From a virus, in the IMG/VR virus record IMGVR_UViG_3300029448_000277, positions 1 to 29,536 of that record: a stretch of 29,536 nt of DNA. One strand, given 5' to 3'. Below the pieces are notes generated by a model. It ran no database searches. It was not told the origin of the DNA and worked only from the letters and a program-made list of their open reading frames with translations. Below, piece after piece: positions 7,979 through 13,920 of this stretch. The position numbers and the translations under genes are program-made. Each line of letters starts with the position of its first letter. The stretch's first letter is position 1.

Positions 7979-8076
7979 TGGGCAGACCAAAAGGTAGTAA
8001 AAATAATAAAGAGGAACACAAAGAAAAACTTCGACTTTATTTAGAAAAGAAAAAGAAAGTATGCAAGAAAAGTTAG
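7978..8076 (+). CDS. Tiny basic protein with GRPKGSKNN motif
   Basis: A 32-residue frame starts at the TAATG overlap: MGRPKGSKNNKEEHKEKL, then a Lys-rich end. The GRPKG start looks like an AT-hook, a minor-groove DNA-binding motif, but in phages it is also a common N-terminus of small terminase-like or unknown proteins. More than a third of the residues are lysine or arginine. It overlaps the next frame by 16 bases. Real translation is plausible because of the exact start-stop overlap, but a frame this short could be accidental. Confidence 0.45.
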   Translation: MGRPKGSKNNKEEHKEKLRLYLEKKKKVCKKS

Positions 8077-8207
8077 ATACAATAATATTTAATACTATTA
8101 ATGCAGGTGCAATAGGGATAACATTTACAGATATTGAACAGACTCTTACAATCTTATTATTAATTACTGCTTTATTATATAACCTTAAAAAATTACGAGG
8201 AAAATGA
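8061..8207 (+). CDS. Small membrane protein, holin candidate 1
   Basis: 48 residues: a polar N-terminus (MQEKLDTIIFNTINAGA), one strong transmembrane helix (TLTILLLITALLYNL) and a basic end (KKLRGK), so the C-terminus should face the cytoplasm. Its stop overlaps the start of the next membrane protein (ATGA at 8204). Lying two genes before the endolysin, it may be part of the holin system that lets the endolysin reach the cell wall. Confidence 0.6.
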   Translation: MQEKLDTIIFNTINAGAIGITFTDIEQTLTILLLITALLYNLKKLRGK

Positions 8208-8437
8208 GTAAAGATATAGAAGGCTTAAATATTTCTTTGAAAACTTTATTGTCAGTAGGTGCAATAATTTTTTTGTTAATAGGAGAATATATTTTGCTAC
8301 ATAAAGAAATAGAGGAAGCAAAACGGCTACCTACTACTGAGGTTACAAAAGTAGAGTTTGAGTACATTAAAAGAGATGTGCAAACCTTACATAAAGAAGT
8401 TAATGACATTAAAAAAACCTTAAATGAAGCACTTTAA
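8204..8437 (+). CDS. Small membrane protein with coiled coil, holin or spanin-like candidate
   Basis: 77 residues. A short cytoplasmic start is followed by one transmembrane helix at about residues 13-33 (LLSVGAIIFLLIGEYILL), then a charged helical part (IEEAKRLPTTEVTKVEFEYIKRDVQTLHKEVNDIKKTL) with heptad-like spacing, so a coiled coil. The single-helix plus coiled-coil design fits inner-membrane spanins or haemolysin XhlA-like proteins in lysis cassettes. It overlaps the upstream membrane protein (ATGA) and the endolysin by 14 bases. Assignment to holin, XhlA-like or spanin cannot be settled from sequence alone. Confidence 0.6.
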   Translation: MSKDIEGLNISLKTLLSVGAIIFLLIGEYILLHKEIEEAKRLPTTEVTKVEFEYIKRDVQTLHKEVNDIKKTLNEAL

Positions 8438-8774
8438 CCCAAATGAATTTGTCTGCGACAATGAAATTTGTTACGACAAAATGAATCAGAATCTACTTAA
8501 TATGTTAGAAGAAGCAAGAGAGATAGCAGAGATACCTTTTATAATAACAAGTAGTTGGAGGTCGGAAGAAAAAAATAAAGAAGTTGGAGGAAAACCAAAT
8601 TCAGCACATTTAAGAGGAAGTGCAGTAGATATATCTTGTAATAATTCTGTTAGCAGAATGCGAATAATAGATGCTTTGGTTATTTCTGGTTTTACAAGAA
8701 TAGGAATAGCAAAAAACTTTATTCATGCTGATTGTGATATAGAGTTACCACAAGAAGTTATGTGGTTATATTAA
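8424..8774 (+). CDS. Endolysin, peptidase M15 family (D,D-/L,D-peptidase type)
   Basis: 116 residues matching the small M15_3/VanY-like peptidases that cut peptide cross-links in peptidoglycan. Zinc and catalytic residues are visible: SAHLRGSAVDI gives His62 and Asp69, and FIHADCD gives His101 with Asp103; SSWRS at 43-47 is the usual conserved Ser/Arg patch. There is no signal peptide or cell-wall-binding domain, so release depends on a holin, for which the two preceding membrane proteins are candidates. The start lies 14 bases inside the previous gene, and the stop overlaps the next ATG (TAATG). Some M15_3 proteins are virion-associated instead, but the lysis-like neighbourhood favours endolysin. 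Confidence 0.85.
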   Translation: MKHFNPNEFVCDNEICYDKMNQNLLNMLEEAREIAEIPFIITSSWRSEEKNKEVGGKPNSAHLRGSAVDISCNNSVSRMRIIDALVISGFTRIGIAKNFIHADCDIELPQEVMWLY

Positions 8775-8908
8775 TGTTTTGGAAATTAAGTATTGGTTTT
8801 TATACTGGAATATTAATAGGTCTATATACTGAAAAATACGAAGATGGTTTTGGACACTATTTATATATTCCTTTTTGTTTCATCTGTTTAGATATGTATT
8901 ATGAATGA
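8774..8908 (+). CDS. Very small hydrophobic protein
   Basis: 44 residues starting in the endolysin stop codon (TAATG). It has hydrophobic, aromatic segments (LSIGFYTGILIGLY; YLYIPFCFICLDMYY) separated by a charged loop, so two membrane helices are possible. Its stop lies just inside the next frame. The start-stop overlaps on both sides support translation. It may take part in lysis; no family recognised. Confidence 0.5.
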   Translation: MFWKLSIGFYTGILIGLYTEKYEDGFGHYLYIPFCFICLDMYYE

Positions 8909-9059
8909 TTTTATTACACAAAACTGGGGAGAGTTATTAATTAGTTTTATGGCTTTTCTGAAAGTTGTTGTAAACCTTACACCAACTGAAAAAGATAATC
9001 AAGTATTTGCAAAATTAGATAATCTTATTAATTACTTTATTAAAGACAAAATAAAATGA
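8901..9059 (+). CDS. Small protein of the lysis region
   Basis: 52 residues: MNDFITQNWGELLISFMAFLKVVVNLTPTEKD, then FAKLDNLINYFIKDKIK. The first half contains one hydrophobic helix (about residues 12-26); the second half is amphipathic. I recall similar short proteins with an NWGELL start and a LTPTEKDN motif in flavobacterial phages, where they lie in lysis or tail-end gene clusters with unknown role. Overlaps both neighbours (8 bases upstream, ATGA downstream), which supports it as a real gene. Confidence 0.6.
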   Translation: MNDFITQNWGELLISFMAFLKVVVNLTPTEKDNQVFAKLDNLINYFIKDKIK

Positions 9060-9271
9060 TATTAAAAGAAGCATTAAAGAGTGTTGGAAAAATATCAGAA
9101 GTATTTAAGGAAGGCCAAAGGCAAAAAAAATGGTCTGCAAAAAGGTCAGTAAGTGGTATATTAGCAATGACTTCTGTTTCAGATATGACTATAAATGGTT
9201 TAAATGAATATAATGTAGTATTATCTTTTATAGCAGTCTTGCCTTTATGTTTTAGTGCATTTCAAAAATGA
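9056..9271 (+). CDS. Small membrane protein of the lysis region
   Basis: 71 residues: an amphipathic charged N-terminus (EALKSVGKISEVFKEGQRQKKWSAKRS) and a C-terminal hydrophobic region with two possible helices (SVSGILAMTSVSDMTI and NVVLSFIAVLPLCFSAF). The start overlaps the preceding stop (ATGA) and the stop overlaps the metallophosphoesterase start (ATGATA), a chain of four coupled small genes. A second holin or antiholin is possible; nothing in the sequence decides this. Confidence 0.55.
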   Translation: MILKEALKSVGKISEVFKEGQRQKKWSAKRSVSGILAMTSVSDMTINGLNEYNVVLSFIAVLPLCFSAFQK

Positions 9272-10116
9272 TAATAGAAAGAGATAATCCTCATGTTCTG
9301 AAAATAAAAATGAAATTTCAGAAAGACTTTGAACAATGGTTCTTACTTTCTTCTGATAGGCATTGGGATAATCCTCATTCTAATAGAAAATTACAAAAAG
9401 AACATCTTAATTTAGCAAGAGAAAGAAATGCTAAAATATTAGATTTTGGTGATTTATTTTGTGTAATGCAGGGTAAATTTGATAGAAGGGCTTCTAAATC
9501 AAATGTTAGACCAGAACACCAAGTAGATAATTATTTAGATGCAGTTGTAAATACGGCAGTAGATTGGTTTAGTCCTTATGCAGATATGTTTGCGCTTGTA
9601 AGTGAAGGTAATCACGAATCAGCAATAAGGAAACATCACGAAACAGATTTAATTGAAAGATTTGTTACTACACTTAACTATAAAAACAACACAAAACTAA
9701 CAAAAGGTTTATATACTGGATGGGTAAGGTTTCAGTTAATTCATGAAGCAGGTGGTCAATCACACTCATTTAACTTAAACTATACTCATGGTTACGGAGG
9801 TGGTGGACCCGTTACAAAAGGAACAATACAAGCAAATAGAAAAGCAGTTTATTTACCAGATGCTCATTTTTGTATAAGTGGACATATTCACGAACAATGG
9901 TTACTTACTAATGTAAGAGAGAGAATTTCTAATAGAGGTGAACTTTATTTAGATGAGCAAGTTCATGTTTGCTTACCAACATATAAAGAAGAATATATGA
10001 TTGGTCAAGACTTTCATAGAGAAAGAGGTAGACCACCTAAACCTTTAGGTGCTTACTGGTTAAGGTTTTATTATAAAAACATGAAGATACATTATGAATT
10101 TATAAGAGCAAAATAG
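9268..10116 (+). CDS. Metallophosphoesterase (calcineurin-like)
   Basis: 282 residues with all metal-binding blocks of calcineurin-like phosphoesterases in order: SSDRHWD (Asp30, His32), DFGDLF (Asp62), EGNHES (Asn115, His116), THGYG (His174) and SGHIHEQ (His206, His208). These enzymes bind two metal ions and hydrolyse phosphoesters; phage relatives include nucleases and nucleotide phosphatases, and the true substrate cannot be read here. The RHW in place of the usual xHxG in the first motif is a variant common in phage members. It is the last gene of the rightward late unit, followed by a terminator at 10155. It may degrade host DNA, process phage DNA or act on nucleotides. Confidence 0.8.
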   Translation: MIIERDNPHVLKIKMKFQKDFEQWFLLSSDRHWDNPHSNRKLQKEHLNLARERNAKILDFGDLFCVMQGKFDRRASKSNVRPEHQVDNYLDAVVNTAVDWFSPYADMFALVSEGNHESAIRKHHETDLIERFVTTLNYKNNTKLTKGLYTGWVRFQLIHEAGGQSHSFNLNYTHGYGGGGPVTKGTIQANRKAVYLPDAHFCISGHIHEQWLLTNVRERISNRGELYLDEQVHVCLPTYKEEYMIGQDFHRERGRPPKPLGAYWLRFYYKNMKIHYEFIRAK

Positions 10117-10144
10117 TATATTTGCCCAACAATTTGGGAAATTG
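10117..10144 (+). promoter_or_regulatory. TATATTTG box followed by a palindrome
   Basis: Immediately after the metallophosphoesterase stop, TATATTTG (10117-10124) matches the Bacteroidetes -7 consensus TAnnTTTG perfectly, although no -33 TTTG is seen. Six bases later comes CAATTTGGGAAATTG (10130-10144), a perfect 6-bp inverted repeat around GGG, placed where a start site would be, so it could be an operator. CCCAA/TTGGG (10125-10138) can also pair as a small RNA hairpin. Confidence 0.35.
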
Positions 10145-10154
10145 GTTAGTAAAG

Positions 10155-10188
10155 AAAAAGGCTGGGACATATCGTTTCAGTTTTTTTT
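10155..10188 (+). terminator. Intrinsic terminator at end of the late unit
   Basis: CTGGGAC (10162-10168) pairs with GTTTCAG (10174-10180) around the loop ATATC, with two G-T wobbles. The stem can extend outward as AAAAAGG against the following T-run. Eight T follow at 10181-10188. It would end transcripts coming from the lysis/metallophosphoesterase genes before the early region. Confidence 0.75.
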
Positions 10189-10234
10189 ATATATAATATG
10201 TAAAAACTTTTTTATATAATATTGCTATATATAA
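10183..10234. repeat. AT-only direct repeats in the control region
   Basis: Two imperfect direct copies, TTTTTTATATATAATATG (10183-10200) and TTTTTTATATAATATTG (10208-10224), are followed by CTATATATAA, which is an inverted match to the middle of the first copy. Almost no G or C occurs between 10181 and 10244. The tract could ease DNA opening at a promoter or origin, or bind a regulator. This gap of 177 bases is the longest non-coding stretch of the genome. Confidence 0.6.
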
Positions 10235-10253
10235 AATAAATTTACTATATTTG
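10222..10253 (+). promoter_or_regulatory. Candidate early promoter, Bacteroidetes type
   Basis: TATATTTG at 10246-10253 matches the -7 box TAnnTTTG exactly; TTG at 10222-10224, 21 bases upstream, is a possible partial -33 element. It follows a terminator and AT-rich repeats and leads with a 40-base untranslated leader into the early genes starting at 10294. It is the best promoter candidate in the window. Confidence 0.65.
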
Positions 10254-10293
10254 TATAACAATGATAGAGTACTAACCTAAACAATTAGAAATT

Positions 10294-10482
10294 ATGAAAA
10301 AATTTATTGATTATTTACAAAAAGATTCAAGTTTAGAAAATTTCCCTTATTTCTTTGAATGGTATGAGTTTGTAAATAGAGTTCCAAGTTTACGATTTCA
10401 AAAATTTCAATCTATTTCAGATGCTAAAAGATTTTACAAGCAGAATACAGAGTTAATTTTTAACATTAGAAACTATGTATAA
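10294..10482 (+). CDS. Small early protein, unknown
   Basis: 62 residues, first gene of the early unit: MKKFIDYLQKDSSLENFPYFFEWYEFVNRVPSLRFQKFQS and a basic helical end. It is rich in aromatic residues (more than a fifth Phe/Tyr/Trp) and lacks cysteine, membrane helices and known motifs. It overlaps the next frame by 8 bases. First-position early phage genes often encode host take-over proteins, but nothing shows this directly. Confidence 0.6.
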   Translation: MKKFIDYLQKDSSLENFPYFFEWYEFVNRVPSLRFQKFQSISDAKRFYKQNTELIFNIRNYV

Positions 10483-10630
10483 AATAGTAGGAAGTTACAA
10501 CGGAAGTCCATACGAAGAAATAGAAATAGTAGAAACATTAAGTTATGCTAAATATTTAGTAGAAGAATACAGAATGGCTTATGGCAATCAATGGAGAATT
10601 AATTATTATAATATAGAAGATGATGAGTAA
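10475..10630 (+). CDS. Small early protein, unknown
   Basis: 51 residues: MYKIVGSYNGSPYEEIEIVE, then TLSYAKYLVEEYRMAYGNQWRINYYNIEDDE. The layout (beta strand with a turn, an amphipathic helix with EYRMAYG, then a final strand) suggests a compact alpha/beta fold; short phage proteins with a similar 'sugar-phosphate-like' helix and W-x-I strand occur widely, with no known role. It overlaps the genes on both sides by about 8-11 bases. Confidence 0.6.
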   Translation: MYKIVGSYNGSPYEEIEIVETLSYAKYLVEEYRMAYGNQWRINYYNIEDDE

Positions 10631-10832
10631 ATTATTTAGAGAATTTATAAAACGAGTAATGAAAAACAATCCTTATTTACACAATGACTTGTTAGAAATG
10701 CAATTAGATGCAGAGTACAAAGAATATCATTACATGAGAGATGAATGGATTCAAGGAATTAGAACACCAGAAACACATTCAATCAAAGAATGGGAGTATT
10801 TAGGAAAACCAACAAAACAATCTAAACAATAA
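10620..10832 (+). CDS. Small helical early protein, unknown
   Basis: 68-70 residues; two adjacent ATG codons (10620 and 10623) can serve as the start. The sequence is helical and highly charged (FREFIKRVMKNNPYLHNDLLEMQLDAEYKEYHYMRDEW) with a polar end PTKQSKQ. No motif recognised. It overlaps the preceding gene by 8-11 bases and is followed after 5 bases by the next small gene, so it is part of the early operon. Confidence 0.6.
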   Translation: MMSKLFREFIKRVMKNNPYLHNDLLEMQLDAEYKEYHYMRDEWIQGIRTPETHSIKEWEYLGKPTKQSKQ

Positions 10833-10837
10833 AAATT

Positions 10838-11038
10838 ATGAAACTAGATAGATACAAGCAAAATCTTACAATAAAAAATGGAAATGAGGTATGGTCTTAC
10901 ACAACAAAAGTAGGGCAAATTGACTGGAAAAATGATACCCTTACAGAACTAGGGTATTGGTCAATGACAACAAGAAAACATATTAACTATGCAGGTAAAT
11001 TCTGCAACTTAAAAATTAACTATTATGAAAATGATTAG
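10838..11038 (+). CDS. Small early protein, unknown
   Basis: 66 residues with several Trp/Tyr-containing beta-like segments (NEVWSYTTKVGQIDWKND; LGYWSMTTRKHINYAGKF) and a NYYEND end. The alternating pattern suggests a small beta-sheet protein. No membrane segment or catalytic motif. Overlaps the next gene by 14 bases. Confidence 0.6.
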   Translation: MKLDRYKQNLTIKNGNEVWSYTTKVGQIDWKNDTLTELGYWSMTTRKHINYAGKFCNLKINYYEND

Positions 11039-11372
11039 ATGCGACAAATACCAATATATTAAGAATTGCAGTACAGAAAAAGCCTATGCAATTAAGTATT
11101 CAAGTTCTGCAAATATATTTTTCTTATCTAAAAAGTATGTTAAACTGACTAAAGAAGAAAGTGAAGAAACAAAGAACTGGTTTTACTACTGGTTTGAAAT
11201 ACCAGAATGGCTTTATAATAAAATGAGTAAAGAAGCAAAACAAGATATTGAATCATTTGATAAAGATGCTTTAGATAGATTAATAGAACATGATAGACTT
11301 ACAGACCCTAAAAATAAAAACTGGCATGATGATAAAGAGATTTGCCAACATTTAAAACCTTTCGGATGTTAG
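11025..11372 (+). CDS. Early protein of 115 residues, unknown
   Basis: Starts at 11025 (ATGAAAATG; 11031 is an alternative). The N-terminus has a CDKYQYIKNCSTEKAYAIKY segment and a hydrophobic strand (ANIFFLSKKYVKL), followed by an acidic linker, the aromatic helix WFYYWFEIPEWLYNKM and a charged helical end with Cys/His (EICQHLKPFGC). The four cysteines at the two ends might bind a metal, but spacing is not that of a standard zinc finger. The family looks like one frequent in Bacteroidetes phage early regions; role unknown. Confidence 0.6.
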   Translation: MKMIRCDKYQYIKNCSTEKAYAIKYSSSANIFFLSKKYVKLTKEESEETKNWFYYWFEIPEWLYNKMSKEAKQDIESFDKDALDRLIEHDRLTDPKNKNWHDDKEICQHLKPFGC

Positions 11373-11539
11373 CAGAAGTTTGGTTTTACAACGACAAAAA
11401 GTATTATTTAGTTGCTGAATTTAGAGAAGAAACTTTATATAAAAGAGTAATACCATTTTTAAAAACAACTGCAGGAAAAAAAAGAATGAAATATAGAATA
11501 GTACATAAACGAGAAATAGAATTAGAATCAAAATTATGA
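11366..11539 (+). CDS. Small basic early protein, unknown
   Basis: 57 residues from the ATG at 11366, which overlaps the previous stop (ATGTTAG); an in-frame TTG at 11342 would add 8 residues lying inside the previous gene and is less likely. Beta-like N-terminus (VWFYNDKKYYLVAEF), then a very basic part (TTAGKKRMKYRIVHKREIELESK). The charge suggests nucleic acid binding, but no motif is visible. Overlaps the HTH gene by 4 bases (ATGA). Confidence 0.55.
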   Translation: MLAEVWFYNDKKYYLVAEFREETLYKRVIPFLKTTAGKKRMKYRIVHKREIELESKL

Positions 11540-11748
11540 GAGAAACACACAAAACAAGATTACTAGATTACTTAAAAAAGTATGGAAGTATAACATCATT
11601 AGAAGCAATTAGAGATTTAGGTAATACTAGATTATCAGCCACCATCTTTACTTTAAGAAAAGAAGGACATAAAATAATATCAAATGATATACAAGTTCCA
11701 ACAAGATGGCTAACAACAACAACTATTGCAAAATATACTTTAGTGTAA
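11536..11748 (+). CDS. Helix-turn-helix protein (HTH_39-like)
   Basis: 70 residues forming a single winged-helix-like domain: THKTRLLDYLKKYGSIT (helix 1), SLEAIRDLGNTRLSATIFTLRKEGHKI (helices 2 and 3; recognition helix near TRLSATIFTLRKEG), then a wing (ISNDIQVPTRW) and a final strand. The pattern LEYLK-GSIT-EAI-DLG-TRLSA-IF-LRK-G matches a small helix-turn-helix family common in phages just before SSB or recombination genes. It is probably a DNA-binding regulator or accessory replication factor. Ends 51 bases before the SSB-like gene, at a likely promoter. Confidence 0.8.
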   Translation: MRETHKTRLLDYLKKYGSITSLEAIRDLGNTRLSATIFTLRKEGHKIISNDIQVPTRWLTTTTIAKYTLV

Positions 11749-11761
11749 CAAATTTATTTTA

Positions 11762-11791
11762 TATATTTATAGACTATTAATTAACCTAAAC
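11762..11791 (+). promoter_or_regulatory. Candidate promoter and leader before the SSB-like gene
   Basis: TATATTTA at 11762-11769 differs from the -7 box TAnnTTTG only at the last base. Downstream, TAACCTAAAC (11782-11791) repeats exactly the leader element found at 10273-10282 before the first early gene; both lie 8-11 bases before their ATG. The shared 10-mer may be a translation enhancer or a regulator site. Confidence 0.45.
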
Positions 11792-11799
11792 TAACAAAA

Positions 11800-12261
11800 A
11801 TGGAAGTAAAAAATTCAAAAGTAATGAGTATTCAGCCAAATGGAACTTGGGAAGGTGCTTACGGAGTAATGTACAAATTTGAAATAGTATTTCAGAACGG
11901 AGATGTAGGGGAATATTCTTCTAAATCTAAAGACCAAAACAAGTTTGAGCAAGGGCAAGAAACAGAGTATGAATTTTATGGTGGTAAATTTCCAAAGATA
12001 AAGCCACATTATCAAAAGCCACAAGGAAATTTTAGTGGTAATAAATCTTTTGGTAAATCAGATGATGTTCAAGTAAAAATAGTAAGACAATCAATGCTTA
12101 AAGCATCAGTAGATTTTCATGCTATAAACCCAGGCTTAAAACCAACAGAAATAGATATAATGAAAACCGCAGAAAGGTTTGTATCTTTTGTAACTGGTAA
12201 TAATGATGTTCAGTTGTCAGAATCATTTACAAAGCAGGATAAGGATGATTTACCTTTTTAA
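11800..12261 (+). CDS. ssb: Single-stranded DNA-binding-like protein
   Basis: 153 residues. The N-terminal 70 residues are beta-rich like an OB fold (KNSKVMSIQPNGTWEG; YGVMYKFEIVFQNGD; TEYEFYGGKFPKIKP), followed by a Gly/Gln/Phe-rich linker (HYQKPQGNFSGNKSFGK), a helical section with KIVRQSMLKASVDF, and the acidic tip DKDDLPF. The tip matches the DDxPF end by which SSB proteins recruit replication and repair partners. Such proteins coat single strands during phage replication. Its own leader and the promoter candidate at 11762 suggest high expression. The helical insert is longer than in the bacterial protein, so it is a phage-type SSB and not a close relative of the host one. Confidence 0.7.
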   Translation: MEVKNSKVMSIQPNGTWEGAYGVMYKFEIVFQNGDVGEYSSKSKDQNKFEQGQETEYEFYGGKFPKIKPHYQKPQGNFSGNKSFGKSDDVQVKIVRQSMLKASVDFHAINPGLKPTEIDIMKTAERFVSFVTGNNDVQLSESFTKQDKDDLPF

Positions 12262-12300
12262 GAACCAAAATAGGCTCTCTCACGAGAGTTCTCTAATTTT
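12261..12300 (+). terminator. Hairpin after the SSB-like gene, weak terminator or attenuator
   Basis: CTCTC (12275-12279) pairs with GAGAG (12284-12288) around TCAC, and AGAAC (12261-12265) can pair with GTTCT (12288-12292), giving a nested structure. Only a short T-run follows (12297-12301). It could cause partial termination, lowering transcription of the replication genes relative to SSB, or stabilise the SSB message. Confidence 0.4.
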
Positions 12301-12315
12301 TAATATATAACCACT

Positions 12316-12525
12316 ATGATAAAATTTAGCGCACACACACCACAAGAAAAGTGGATAAAAAAACACTACGATAGTAAAGAGGAATTAATTATAGCAACTG
12401 GACTATCAAGACCAACGATTGATAAACTGTGTAAGGATATAAACTTATTTTATAAGTATGTTCCATTATTTTCAAAGGTTACAAAATTAAGTAAACAATC
12501 AATAATTAGAAATGTATCTAAATAA
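12316..12525 (+). CDS. Small helix-turn-helix protein
   Basis: 69 residues, basic and helical. The stretch EELIIATGLSRPTIDKLCKDI (residues about 22-42) fits a helix-turn-helix with the turn at TGLSR and recognition helix PTIDKLC, and a second part (FSKVTKLSKQSIIRNV) is similar. It may regulate the early region or act in replication. The stop and the next ATG overlap (TAATG), so it is co-translated with the RepO-like gene. The small size and lack of a dimerisation domain distinguish it from CI/Cro-type repressors. Confidence 0.6.
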   Translation: MIKFSAHTPQEKWIKKHYDSKEELIIATGLSRPTIDKLCKDINLFYKYVPLFSKVTKLSKQSIIRNVSK

Positions 12526-13298
12526 TGGAGTATTCATTTAACACAGAACACGCTAAAAAGTATGGGGTAAATGAGGCCATAATGATAAAGAATTTTCAAT
12601 TCTGGATAAAAAAGAATGTGGCTAATAAATATTCTTTACATGATAATAGGACATGGACTTATAATTCTACTAAAGCATTTCAAGAGTTATTTACATTCTG
12701 GAGTGTTGGGCAAATAAAAAGAATATTAAAATCATTAGTAGAACAAAATGTTTTAATGGTAGGCAACTATAATAAGTTAAAATACGATAGAACAAAATGG
12801 TATGCTTTTGTAGATGAATCGTTGTTTGTTTGTAATGATAAAACCATTAGTAGAAATCAGCCAATGGATAGTTTAAAAACGACTAATGCAATAGCAGAAA
12901 ATAGCCAACCTATACCATATAGTAAAACTACATATAGTAAAACAGATAGTAAAAACATATTATATAAAGATATGATTGTTATCTACGATAACTTTTGTCA
13001 AATGACTTTTTATGCACCTGCTAAAATAAATGGTTTAGAAGGTAAATCTATGAAACAAATAATTTTATATCTTAAAAATGTATGTAAAGCAAAAGGTAAT
13101 GATTCTGATGATTCAGTAAAAGATGCTTTTACCTATATATTATCTCATTGGGACAAACTAGATTCTTTTTATCAGAAGCAAATTAAATTAGCACAAATAA
13201 ATTCTAACCTAACTAACATAATTAATCAAATAAAAAATGGAAGTCAAAAATCAAGTAGCAGTTCAATCGCACAAGAGATACTTGCAAAATATCAGTAA
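12525..13298 (+). CDS. Replication initiator-like protein (RepO-type winged helix)
   Basis: 257 residues. The N-terminal 110 residues match the winged-helix pattern of phage/plasmid replication proteins: YGVNEAIMIKNFQFWIKKN, then HDNRTWTYNSTKAFQELFTFWSVGQIKRILKSLVEQNVLMVGNYNKLKYDRTKWYAF in shape (helix, recognition helix, wing). A polar linker (KTTYSKTDSKN, about 130-145) leads to a C-terminal helical domain (DMIVIYDNFCQMTF ... AFTYILSHW) likely to bind a helicase or loader. I infer that it melts the phage origin and brings in the host helicase, since no phage polymerase, primase or helicase is present. The last 62 bases overlap the next gene. Confidence 0.7.
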   Translation: MEYSFNTEHAKKYGVNEAIMIKNFQFWIKKNVANKYSLHDNRTWTYNSTKAFQELFTFWSVGQIKRILKSLVEQNVLMVGNYNKLKYDRTKWYAFVDESLFVCNDKTISRNQPMDSLKTTNAIAENSQPIPYSKTTYSKTDSKNILYKDMIVIYDNFCQMTFYAPAKINGLEGKSMKQIILYLKNVCKAKGNDSDDSVKDAFTYILSHWDKLDSFYQKQIKLAQINSNLTNIINQIKNGSQKSSSSSIAQEILAKYQ

Positions 13299-13782
13299 TC
13301 CAATAAGTGCAGATTTTAAAACGGATATATTAAAAATGGATATGAATAAGATTGTAGGCTTTGTTTTACAATCAAAACCAGCATCTATATATAAAGAATA
13401 TAAACAAAATCAAGAAAAGACAATAGATATTATGATGTTAATGCTTATTCAATTTCAAGATTTTTATAATTGTAAGTCTAAAATGAATAAAGAGCAATTA
13501 CAAGAAACTGCACATTTTATAGTACAGAATTTTAGGCACTTAAACTATTACGACATTGGTTTATGTTTTAAGAATGCAAAGTTAAACGCTAAAGTTTATG
13601 ATAGAATTGATGGTGGTATGATTTTAGAGTGGCTAACTAGTTATGATATTAATAGAACTGGAATGATTATTCAATACAGAGAGCAGGAAAAATCAAAGCA
13701 GAATGGTGAATGGTCTGCATTATCAGAAAGAACAAGCGAACTAACAAGAAAAAAATGGTTAAGTATAGAGCCAAAAAAATAA
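13237..13782 (+). CDS. Replication partner protein, helicase-loader-like position
   Basis: 181 residues, all helical, starting in AAAATGG context inside the previous gene (62-base overlap). A conserved-looking core contains QETAHFIVQNFRHLNYYDIGLCFKNAKLNAKVYDRIDGGMILEWL, a pattern I know from Bacteroidetes phages and mobile elements next to RepO-like proteins; family name uncertain (DUF6633-like from memory). The C-terminus is charged and disordered (SELTRKKWLSIEPKK). From its place it may help load the host helicase, but no Walker motif is present, so it is not a DnaC-type ATPase. Confidence 0.55.
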   Translation: MEVKNQVAVQSHKRYLQNISNPISADFKTDILKMDMNKIVGFVLQSKPASIYKEYKQNQEKTIDIMMLMLIQFQDFYNCKSKMNKEQLQETAHFIVQNFRHLNYYDIGLCFKNAKLNAKVYDRIDGGMILEWLTSYDINRTGMIIQYREQEKSKQNGEWSALSERTSELTRKKWLSIEPKK

Positions 13783-13788
13783 ACTAAT

Positions 13789-13920
13789 ATGGACTATTAT
13801 ATATTAAATATAGGAATATCAAATTGTTGTGGTGCTAATGTGTTAGAAAACACAGAAAGATGTTCTAGTTGTAAAGAAAATTGTGTTGTAATAAATAAAG
13901 ATGAAATTAAAAAAAAATAA
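13789..13920 (+). CDS. Small zinc-ribbon protein
   Basis: 43 residues containing two cysteine pairs: NCCGA at 12-16 and CSSCKENC at 25-32, with a Lys-rich end. This CC ... CxxC pattern is a compact zinc ribbon found in many short phage proteins, probably for nucleic acid or protein binding. The frame overlaps the next one by 20 bases and starts 6 bases after the previous stop. Confidence 0.6.
   Translation: MDYYILNIGISNCCGANVLENTERCSSCKENCVVINKDEIKKK

Noticed and set aside
10181-10245. CRISPR-like or iteron array in the AT-rich tract
   Set aside because: Only two imperfect AT copies without regular spacers; not an array. Kept only as a repeat.
10261-10275. Tiny leader peptide (ATG at 10261, four codons) in the early leader
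   Set aside because: Four codons with no regulatory codon run or attenuator structure; short ATG-stop frames are frequent in such AT-rich DNA.
12316-12525. Lysogeny repressor
   Set aside because: The protein has only a single short HTH without a dimerisation or peptidase domain, and there is no divergent promoter pair or integrase.
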